Assembly: GCA_003024985.2 (NCBI GenBank)
Contig: PXIH01S0018090.1
DNA length: 11,913 nt
Reading direction: 5' to 3' (one strand)
Source of the DNA: Euperipatoides rowelli
Lineage: Eukaryota; Onychophora; Udeonychophora; Euonychophora; Peripatopsidae
Both the position numbers and the translations under genes were made by a program. Positions within the stretch are counted from its first letter, which is position 1. Each line of letters starts with the position of its first letter. Under the pieces are notes generated by a model, which had not been told where the DNA came from, ran no database searches, and saw only the letters and a program-made list of their open reading frames with translations. Of the stretch, positions 1 through 8,100 are shown one piece after another.

Positions 1-92
1 GTTGAAGAGATGTCCCGTTTTTTAATTTAAGATTTATATGAACCCTATTCATGAACCCATAGGATCCGCGGACCACAGGTTAAGAAATGCTG
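1..92. mobile_element. Terminal fragment of a hAT-type DNA transposon, cut by the window start
   Basis: Read on the minus strand, this stretch begins CAGCATTTCTTAACCTGTGG and continues into a GTCCGCGGATCC segment. That is the layout of many hAT terminal inverted repeats (CAG-N-GTTCTCAACCTGTGG). The terminus therefore lies at position 92, and the element extends leftward out of the window. The next eight bases, 93-100 (ATCTAGAC), would be the right copy of an 8-bp target-site duplication, but the left copy is outside the window. Immediately to the right is LINE coding sequence, so this looks like a nested insertion into a LINE. No transposase is visible. The hAT assignment rests on the end sequence only. 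Confidence 0.6.
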
Positions 93-93
93 A

Positions 94-222
94 TCTAGAC
101 TAATGTTACACCAAAAAATTTTTTCCAACAGAGTTGTATCATTTTGGAATGATTTACCAGATCCGTTGAATCTTTTAAGCATAAGGTTGGATGATTTTAT
201 AGATGATTTAGGTGTCGTTTAA
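94..222 (+). pseudogene. C-terminal end of a LINE (non-LTR retrotransposon) reverse-transcriptase ORF
   Basis: One frame is open from 94 to the TAA at 220-222 and reads SRLMLHQKIFSNRVV followed by SFWNDLP. The pattern FxNRVVxxWNxLP, followed about 10-20 residues later by a short Ser/Leu/Phe/Asp-rich helix, is typical of the extreme C-terminus of CR1/Jockey-like LINE ORF2 proteins, beyond the reverse-transcriptase domain. The endonuclease and RT domains are absent: the left side is replaced by a hAT end at position 92. This is thus a fragment of a dead element. A second decayed version of the same segment follows directly. The exact LINE clade is not resolvable from so short a piece. Confidence 0.72.
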
Positions 223-366
223 TTTTAACTGTTACAGTTTGTTTTTATTTTGGAATAGGTTGCCAAATAAAGTAGGTCTGTTGATATTTTAAGCTTAGAT
301 TCATAGGTTGAGGAGTTTATTGAGGTTGTTAGGTTTTGTAATGAATGTATAATTTGTGCTAAACAA
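223..366 (+). pseudogene. Second, decayed copy of the LINE C-terminal segment
   Basis: From 248 the sequence reads FWNRLPNKV, matching FWNDLPDPL of the preceding copy, offset by 106 bp. After one frameshift it continues as SVDILSLDS, a stop, then VEEFIEVV, which parallels the Ser/Leu/Asp-rich helix upstream. At the DNA level the segments TTTTAAGC followed by AGGTTGRRGAKTTTAT are shared between the copies. With the frameshift and internal stops this is non-coding now. The offset is not a multiple of three, so it is not an internal protein repeat. It could be a tandem duplication within one LINE or two LINE copies lying head to tail. Confidence 0.55.
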
Positions 367-592
367 AATTGCAGTATTGTAATGTATGTATAATTGTTGG
401 TAGTTTTTTTTTTTAAATTAAAATCCCAAAATTCGAAGGAAGGCAAAATAGATCTTACAGTATAAAAAGAAATATTAAAAAATAATAAAACAAAAGAAAA
501 AAAAAAGTATTAGATTAGGACCAGGGACAACCTCCCTAGACTTTGGTCTGTTGTTGTCCGGCATATTTGTATTTGTATCTTTGTTGATGGTG
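367..592 (+). mobile_element. LINE 3' tail: A-rich tract, terminal hairpin and TATTTG repeats
   Basis: An A-rich tract (about 410-508) leads to a hairpin with arms GGACAAC (525-531) and GTTGTCC (553-559), followed by a short TATTTG tandem run at about 564-582. A conserved hairpin followed by a short simple repeat is how CR1/L2-like LINE RNAs end. The hairpin is thought to be recognised by the reverse transcriptase, and the simple repeat forms by template slippage. The same hairpin plus tail occurs in reverse orientation at 6907-6970, which confirms it as a dispersed repeat end. The right border near 582-592 is approximate, and no target-site duplication was identified. Confidence 0.62.
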
Positions 593-960
593 AAATTTCC
601 TTACTGCCCACTGCTGCCGCAGTAACTCAATTTAGCGAAAGTGCAAAGTAATTTTTAGAGGGGAGGGTTTGTAAAAAATATTTAAATTCATCTTTTTATT
701 TATATTTTATGTATGTTTATACACAGATAATTTAAATTTAATGAATTTCTGCATCTCCATCAATATGAACTCACAAAGTTGTTAAAATGTATTCGATATA
801 TCGAGAAAGAATAAAATTTGTAACAACGGCAAAAACCCTACGCCCACCATGAAAGCTTGAATCGCGCACTAGTGGCGGTAGAGACCATGTTTACTACCAC
901 TGTTATAAACTAATAATACTGTAATAGGGATAAAATTGCTACATTTTATTAGAAATTAAG
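593..960. other. Gene-free stretch
   Basis: No reading frame with recognisable similarity lies here. One small inverted repeat is visible, TTACTGC (601-607) with GCAGTAA (619-625). Around 871-901 an imperfect inverted pair (AGTGGCGGTAG and ACTACCACT) sits in a locally GC-richer patch. Neither is assigned a function. Confidence 0.5.
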
Positions 961-1002
961 CTAAAATTATTAACACTTTCACTAAAATTAATAACACTTT
1001 CT
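961..1002. repeat. Tandem duplication of a 21-bp unit
   Basis: Positions 961-981 and 982-1002 are near-identical 21-mers. The first starts CTAAAATTATTAACACTTTC and the second differs only at an A/T in the middle and at the last base. It abuts the hairpin at 1001-1057, so it may be part of the left border of the composite repeat. Confidence 0.8.
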
Positions 1003-1057
1003 GATCAGAGTCAGCATGAACTGTCACAATATGCTGATGACTGGAATCCGAGTCGTT
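1001..1057. repeat. Left hairpin of a composite repeat (GAATCCGAGTC family)
   Basis: The two arms are CTGATCAGAGTCAGCAT (1001-1017) and ATGCTGATGACTGGAATCC (from 1031), with TCAGCAT/ATGCTGA as the core pairing. The 26 bases 1027-1052 match 2126-2151 at 21 positions in the same orientation (shared core CAATATGC, then TGACT and GAG). The two related hairpins therefore bracket the tandem array at 1389-1990. The function is unknown. Confidence 0.55.
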
Positions 1058-1388
1058 TGTGTTAAAGTTTCATAATGTAAATATGAATTGGGCAACAGTG
1101 TTAAGCATTTGTTTATTATTTAGGCACATAAAATAAGAAATAAAAAAACATATTTCTGAATCTATGAAATTTTCTTTAGTTTTTGGGGTCACAGTGATAT
1201 TTTCAAGATCTATCAAGCGATTCTGAAATTTTGACTTTCATGTAGCGTAATACAAATATTATATAAAACATTTAGGAATAAATTTATACATTTTTGAAAT
1301 CAGAATTTAATGCAGATTTCAAAAATCAATACCCCGAAAGAAAAACAGCAATGGAAAATGTAAGATGAACTGTTTTTTTTTTTTTGTA

Positions 1389-1990
1389 GCCGACATTTAG
1401 AAAAAAAAAAAAAAAATCTGTTAGCTGGAAATAATTACTGTTTAGAAATTTAAATTCCTGATAAAAAATAGAACAAAAAAGAATATTTCAGTTTTTTTTT
1501 TATCTGTTATAGATTTTGAAATATTTAAACAATGTATTATTTGGACATACAGTAAATACGAGCGTAATATCTGATTATGCCGACATTTAGAAAAAAAAAT
1601 CATTAAAAACAATATGTTAGTTGGAAATCATTTCTCTTTATATATTAAAATTCCTGATAAAAAATACAACAAAACATAATGTTTTTTTATTATCTGATAT
1701 AGATTTTTAAATATTGAGCACATTGTCTTATTTGGACATTTTAGGTTCCAAAACCAACATTTGCGTAATGATAAATTTGTTTTATGCTGACATTTAGAAG
1801 AAAAAAAGTCTGTTAGTTAGATACAATTGCTATATAGAAATTAAAATACCAGATAAGAAATAGAACAAAAAATAATATTTCATTTTTTTTTATCTGTTCT
1901 AGATTTTACATTATTTAACATTATGACTTATGGCCACGGGCATACTGCAAATATGAGCTTCAAAATCCATTTGCCATTCAGTTATAAGCT
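1389..1990. repeat. Three diverged tandem copies of a ~200-bp unit
   Basis: Each copy opens with GCYGACATTTAGAA plus an A-run, at 1389, 1579 and 1786, so the spacings are 190 and 207 bp. The copies then share, in order: TGTTAGYTGGAAAT-like, AAATTCCTGATAAAAAATA, a T-run, ATCTGTTATAGATTTT-like, TATTTGGACAT-like, and a segment near AAACCAACATTTGCGTAATG in copy 2 that is partly deleted in copy 1. The right edge of copy 3 (about 1990) is approximate. The divergence is considerable, mostly indels in A/T runs, so this is an old satellite-like array or the tandem core of a larger transposable element. Confidence 0.85.
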
Positions 1991-2081
1991 ATTTAATATT
2001 TTATTGTGCATTTATTTTTATCAAATAAGCTTTAGGACTTTCATTGAGACATTTTTGTTATAGTATTTTATTTAAATGTTT

Positions 2082-2155
2082 GACTCGAATCCGAGTCACT
2101 CCGCACACAGTAAAAGAAAGTTTAGCAATATGCGGCTGACTCGGATCTGAGACGG
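2082..2155. repeat. Right hairpin of the composite repeat
   Basis: The left part is a perfect short palindrome, GACTCG (2082-2087), AATC, CGAGTC (2092-2097). On a larger scale the arm 2082-2105 (GACTCGAATCCGAGTCAC then TCCGCA) pairs imperfectly with 2131-2155 (TGCGGCTGACTCGGATCTGA then GACGG). It is related to the hairpin at 1001-1057. The string GACTCGAATCC resembles a Pol III B-box, but no A-box or tRNA-like fold was found. Confidence 0.6.
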
Positions 2156-2159
2156 CAGA

Positions 2160-3250
2160 GACACAGCCTAAAAACTACAGCACATTCATAATAATTAATA
2201 TTAAGTATTTGTATAAAATTATCATAATATCTATATACATTTTATAAGAAAAAACTATTCCACATATAGGATGAGTATTGCAAATATCATCCCACAGTGA
2301 ACGTGTTAAAGAAAGATCAACAGTCGAGTATGATAGATAATCAAAACTAGGATTTCTAACGAGAAAATAAGTTGATAGATTAAGGCTTGTCCTAAATGAT
2401 GCAAAAAGAAATTTAGTTGTGACTGTGAGTATTTCATTTTCAGCAGCCAAACACCACTTGAGCCTATATTACTGAAATATCTCGAAAGTCTGCATCGACT
2501 TGTTTGTGCCGAAGCAAGTGCTGATGAGTCAGCATTATAAAAGTAGTGAAGAAATGAAACAAGTAATGGGTAAAAACCCATATGGATAAACTGTTTTTAG
2601 AATGGGAATATTGTGCTTTAGAAGATAGCCTAATGAGGGAAATATACATAGAAAATATGAGGGAAACCTACCTAGAAAAAGAAGGAAGGAATAAAGATGG
2701 TGGCAGTTTTGTAACATGGAAAATAATTAATTCATACTGGGATCATGTATTTTAAAAAGTTGATTTGTTGGTTCACCAAAATATCTTAATATTGACAATT
2801 GGAAGAACTGCACTAATATTTGACTAAGAACAAGTTGTTAAATTGCATGGAAATGCAAGCAGTAGGCTATTCCAGTAAGTCCAAAATTGATCAAGTCTTT
2901 AGGAAGGAAGCATGGAATAACTTACAAGGAATTTTTGAAAGAAAAAAATAAAGCTGAATAAAAGCAGAACAGAAGCAAACTGTAAAGAAACGTAAATGCA
3001 ACAAATGAGCTTTGCACCAGTACAGTAAGGCTACATGAAGAGCATTGAAGGAGAATAATTATTAGACAAAAATTATTGAAAAGTTTGGTACGCTTAATTA
3101 AGGCTTGTAAATCCAAAGAAATGCATGATATTTTGTCTGCTTAAGCTTTATTAGAGGTAACAAAGTGTTTACTGAAGCTACTAATCTGGAATAACTGAAT
3201 GCTGATATGGCTAGTGCAATAAAAAATGTCAAAAAAATTTGAATCCCTTA
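2160..3250. other. Unassigned AT-rich stretch, no recognisable gene
   Basis: Only short open frames occur on either strand, and none shows a family motif I recognise. The composition at about 2600-3230 is purine-rich on the + strand (many GAA, GGA and AAG runs) and gives short peptide stretches broken by stops. This would fit a long-dead coding element, but I cannot name one. It may also be an intron of TSEN15 if its first exon lies upstream of the window. Confidence 0.4.
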
Positions 3251-4180
3251 TTTTTTTATTAGGCCTACTACACGATTAAATTTTTTTTTTACTATTGTTT
3301 TGTTCTTTAAAACAATTTGTTTATTGTATTTTAAAAAAATATTTTGTTTGGGTGGATGGAATAAAAGATATTTTGCAAAATTGTTTATTGCTGCTTATAA
3401 AACACATTTTATTTCTGCATACAATAATTACAAATTTAATAGGCCTCCAACTATTTCAATCACTGTTTTTTAGAATTGTTAAGGTTGAACTTGAGATGAA
3501 GCAAGAGGAGGATTTAGTTAAATTTTTGTTTTAGATTAAAATAGGGTTTAATTTTATATTCTCCCATTCTATAATCTTGGCCCTAAAAATCATTTTTAAA
3601 AACACAATTTTTTTCATTTTAAACATATTAAATTAGAATTAATGATATATTACTAAGGGTGCTATTTTTAGAATTTGTGATGATAAAATTATTACAAAAC
3701 AGCTTAAAGTTAGCATTTAATAGAATTTATGAAATAATTATTCAGTATTTTGTAAAATTCATTAAATAATAAAAAAGGCTATTTTTACAGATTTTTTAAG
3801 CAGGCTGTCTTTGAAAAATCATGAGTTTATTTCTTTCTTTCTTGTTAATCCAGTTTCCCATTACCGGTAATTCTAAATCTTTAGTCCCAAATACCTTGGG
3901 TTTTCATATTTAAAACATTGATTTGAAAAAAACATTTTTTTTTTCTTAAATTATTTAGCAACATATAGAATAGGCTACTTGTAATTTACACTTTATAGCA
4001 AATTATTAATTTTCATACCTTAAAATTTTTTAAAAAGTTTGTTGGAGTGAAGGATGACCATTGTAAAAAAAAACGCAGATCTATTAGTGAGCTCTAATTT
4101 AAACTAAGGTACCTAAAAAAAAAGGAAGAAAGAATATAAATTTGATGTGGCTTGCATCTGTGCAGTGTGCAGTCTATGGA

Positions 4181-4200
4181 CCCCCCCCACACACACACAC
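4181..4200. repeat. C8 tract followed by an (AC)6 microsatellite
   Basis: Eight C residues (4181-4188) run directly into six AC dinucleotides (4189-4200). It is a simple-sequence repeat, likely length-polymorphic. Confidence 0.9.
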
Positions 4201-4842
4201 AGAGTATAGCTCTAATATATGTGTATACCCACATACACCGTATGTAACCTTTTTTTTTTGCTATTCTATATGTAAAACTTGTCAGGGTTTTTTTTTGCTA
4301 TCGGCTTGTTCTTTTTTAATCTAAATGTTTTATTCAAAATGTCTTGTTTTTTTAAAGCAGGCATGGTGGAAGCACTGACTTTATGAAAACATAAAGGGAG
4401 AAGATATTTAAAGATGAAGAAATATTCCCATAATTTTTGACACAGTTTTTTCAGTTACAACAAAGACAACATTCATAATTAGTTGTGACTTCTAATCTTT
4501 ACAATAAAGTTATATTATCATCCATCTATTCATTTAAACTGTAGACATTTTACCACTGCACCCATTATTTGCAATCAATATAATTACAGCTCCATTTTTT
4601 TTTTTTTTTAATATTGGGAAGGCATGTCTGTTACAAATAATATTTTGTTTTGAAGAAAAAAATAGTAATTGTGATGTTGGAATTTCCTATGAATATGATT
4701 CAACCTTATATCATTGTTTGTTAGGCCTATAAGAAGGATTTTTTTGCGCAAACTATATACTATAGCATGCTCATGGAAGTTATATGCCGCACAGTTTGAA
4801 AAAATGGAGATCTATACATTATAAAACAAATTTTTAAACTTC

Positions 4843-4870
4843 CTTGAAATTTTGAAATAAAAATTTCAAG
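4843..4870. repeat. Perfect 11-bp hairpin
   Basis: CTTGAAATTTT (4843-4853) and AAAATTTCAAG (4860-4870) are perfect reverse complements around a 6-base loop. In DNA this AT-rich, short hairpins are expected. This one is longer than most, but nothing ties it to a function. Confidence 0.7.
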
Positions 4871-5115
4871 AAAATATTTATTATAATATGAAGATGTATT
4901 GTGATCAGTAGTTTATCATGTTTATACTATTACAGTACATCAAAGTCTATCAATATACTGTAATTCATAAGTATAAATTTGATATGCAGTTTAGATTAGT
5001 GATGTATCAATATCCCTTATATACTGTACAATGCAATAATTTGTGATATGCAGACATTATTATTACAGTAGCCTATATAGCCTTTAGTTATGATAATTTT
5101 TTTTTTTTTTTATAG

Positions 5116-5197
5116 TTTGAAGAAGTATTGTCTTGGGATGTAGCTCCTAAATCTCTTCTTCGATTAGCTATGCTTGTATATTTAGATCTTTGTGAAG
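5116..5197 (+). CDS. TSEN15: TSEN15 internal exon (first visible)
   Basis: The acceptor is a long T-run followed by ATAG (AG at 5114-5115), and the donor is GAAG|GTAGGT (GT at 5198). The exon is 82 nt, entering in phase 0 and leaving after one base of a Val codon. It encodes FEEVLSWDVAPKSLL, then RLAMLVYLDLCE. The LVYLDL core matches the helix of vertebrate TSEN15 that precedes its KSWHEV segment. By that alignment, the missing upstream exon should end near the His-Pro-Lys that precedes this helix in human. Confidence 0.88.
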
Positions 5198-8100
5198 GTA
5201 GGTCTATTCACACTTAATGTATTGTTCATTATTATGAATAAATTTATTTTATATATTGTAATTTGTTAGAGATAGGACATTCCACCAATCAATGATTCAT
5301 ATGGCATTTGAGATATGAATAGAAAATCACTACGAATAAATATAAGAAAATTGATTAGTATAAAATAAAGCTGAAAATATTTAAATAGATTAGATGTTTT
5401 ATGGATTTTAATATATTACCATAGTCATTTTATTCTATGATCAGTTTAGAATTTTATTGAAGAAAAATTGTTTTGGGCCTAACTCCTAACAGCGTGTAGC
5501 AAAGTATAGGATAACTTTACTATGAATTCCAGCAACGAAAATGAAACCAATTATAAATTTTGTCAGAAATTGGATACAATATTCAATTTTTTTTAAAAAA
5601 AAAAAAAATATTTTTTGTTCTATCATTAGTAGTTTTCTCATTTTTATAGCTTGATTTATTGTTAATATTAACACGTCTAGGCTATAGTAGACTATTCTTA
5701 TTATTCAAGGCCAGGGATGGGCAAAATACTAAAAAAAAGTATGTGAAATACAATACAAAATACTCTCCCAAAAATGTATTTGAAATACAAAATACTTTCA
5801 AAAATAAAGTATCTAAAATACAAAATACTTTTGTATTTTCAGTCTTCTCGAAATGCAAAATACTTTTTATTTTTTATAGAGCACCTAATACGTCAAACAA
5901 AAAAAAAAGACTTGGTTTATCTTTTTATTTCTGATCTAAAAGTTGGTCAAACAATTTTTTTAAGTTACATACAGTACATACCATAATTATAATGCTAAAT
6001 CATCAATTTCAGGTTTATGTCTTTGCAAAGTTAGTTTTTAAAAGGACAATAGAAATTTATGAAAACTTCTATATTTTCTTGTCAACTTCAACTTTTTCAT
6101 TTAAATTAATTTTTCACAGTTCATTATCATACTCACCCCCTTTTATGAAATAAGTGTAATCCCAGGAATAATGTGTAATGTTAATTAAAATTTATTTAGC
6201 TTCACAATCAACCAACCGTATGGGAAAATTATGTTAGCGTACAATGTTGTATGCTTACATATTTTTGTTTAAATAGAATATTTGGTTAGGTTATTACCAA
6301 CCCTTAGGGTCCTAAATACANTTACAAAATACTTTAAGAAAAGTATTTGCAATACAAAATACAAAAGTATTTTTGTTATGTATTTTAAATACATGTATTT
6401 TCAATACTGCCCAACCCTGTTCAAGGCTAATATAAAGCATTGGCCAGTGAGGTATATGACTCTACATTTTGGCTAATTGGAGAATTATACTTTCTTTAAA
6501 TTAAATTAGTCCTATTACTGATAACATTTTAATTAGCATATAATTTTTTTTAAAAAAAAATATTTCTGGGAAATTTAATTATTTATGCTATTACAAAAAT
6601 TAATATTCAGACAGGAAATTGCTTAATGATTGTATACAATATATATATAAATTATAAATTTTATACTTTTGTTAAATTAATAACTTCAATTATAACAAAA
6701 TTCAATTGGAATAATGATATTCTATTTGATATCTCAAATTTAATGTTTGATGAGTTTCTTTTTGTAACATTAGAAAATTTTAATTGTGGGTGGATGGTTT
6801 CAAATTTGACTAAAAGTTTTCACTATTGACTACATTTGTTTTTACCCTTAATGCCACCCTATCATTTTTGTTAATTTTTTCAAATTTAAAAAATTACAGT
6901 CCAGTATTACAAATACAAATACAAATATGTCGGACAACAACAGACTATAGTCCAACGAGGTTGTCCCTAGTTTTAGCCATTAAATGTTCATAAATAACTT
7001 CCCAATAGTATGAATTCATAATAGTTTGAAAATTGTTATTCTAAAAAAAAAAATGATTAGGAGTTTTTATTTTAATTTTTATGTCCAATAAATGACAATT
7101 TTATACAGTATAATAAACAAGGAAGTAAATACATTGGTAAGCATCATTCTAATGGTGGTTCATTATTGAGGAAATGTTGATTAACTTTGGTTCACAAACT
7201 AAAAGACCAAGTCTGTCAGTAGCTATACCCCACTCCACTTAACAACAAATTGGGAAATAAAAATGTAGCAGAATTGATTAACAAACAATAGACCATTCTA
7301 GAAGTTTGTGTACTCATGTAGGATATCTCAAGGATTTTTAAAATTATAAAATGTCTATAGCCTAGACTTACTGTATCTACCAACAATTAGTTTCTTAAGT
7401 CTCCCCTATTCATTTTTTTTACTGAAAACAGTTTGTATGGAGAAAAAAATCACATTTTTATATTTCATAAACTTAGAATTCTCTGTAATTGTTTGCTGCT
7501 TGATGAGCATTTACAGATTATAGAGAAATTATTTCTATTTTAAGGCTTATCAAGTTGCTTTTGGTTCGTAATTTTATTTTTTAACTTAGACATTCATATT
7601 AATTACATTATTATTATTTTTTTTAGTTAAGGACTGGTGGGATGTAGAAATACATCCTTGTTATGAGTTATCAAGTGTTTTTATAACAGGGCGTCAGAAT
7701 CGTAAGGAAAAATTTCAAGTGGTATTACCAAAAGAAGCAACATCTGTTACAACGTTTGCTGCTATGGAAGACACATTACAAACTTTAATTAAGACTAGCA
7801 GAGAGTTTCTTGAAGAAGTAACCGAAAGGTAAAATTAAGAAACTGAGTTATTCTTTAGTAAATAATACGGTATATGTCAATTATTGTCAACAAAAAAAAA
7901 ATATGAATTGTTTTGGCTGGTAATGGGTTAAAGAGTATATTGAACCTGAATTTATGAAAATTGTCATTAATGCTATTTTAAAAGTATTTAAAATTTGGTG
8001 CAGTAGGTTCACTTCAATACTTTGTTAACTTATTGTGAGGGCGCCACTCCTACATTTCTGATTCCAGAGATAAGAAATAGTTTCAAATTTGGAATCCAAT

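Larger units (their letters stand above)
3251..5115. other. Unassigned AT-rich stretch upstream of the first visible TSEN15 exon
   Basis: This is T/A homopolymer-rich DNA with no supported gene. The open frame at 3295-3534 is low-complexity (Phe/Leu/Ile/Lys-rich) and typical of T-rich noise. The stretch contains two perfect TAGGCCTA octamers (3260-3267 and 4722-4729), a C-run with an AC microsatellite at 4181-4200 and a perfect hairpin at 4843-4870. It ends in a polypyrimidine tract and an AG acceptor at 5114-5115, so at least its right part must be intron. Confidence 0.5.
5198..7626 (+). other. TSEN15 intron carrying a hAT MITE and a LINE tail
   Basis: This 2429-bp phase-1 intron starts GTAGGT and ends in a T-rich tract with TTTTAG at 7621-7626. 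Apart from the hAT element at 5712-6419 and the LINE 3' tail at 6907-6970, nothing recognisable is seen. The stretches 5198-5703, 6428-6906 and 6971-7626 are plain AT-rich sequence. Some LINE 3'-UTR sequence may extend rightward from 6970, but without recognisable coding. Confidence 0.85.

Noticed and set aside
1389-1990. CRISPR-like array
   Set aside because: The units are ~200 bp, diverged and contiguous, without short conserved repeats separated by unique spacers. The window is eukaryotic.
2082-2097. tRNA-derived SINE or tRNA T-arm (GACTCGAATCC resembles a B-box)
   Set aside because: Nine of eleven positions fit a B-box, but no A-box or cloverleaf is found nearby. The match is better explained by the palindrome itself.
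2175-2717. Cluster of minus-strand open frames
   Set aside because: Short, mutually overlapping, no motif or splice-site support.
3295-3534. 79-codon open frame on the + strand
   Set aside because: Low-complexity Phe/Leu/Ile/Lys composition, as expected of T-rich sequence. No recognisable motif or splice context.
5659-6476. Three open frames (5659-5934, 5774-5986, 6282-6476) rich in KYKIL and NTKY-like repeats
   Set aside because: They are translations of the subterminal AAATACAAAATACTTT repeats of the hAT MITE.
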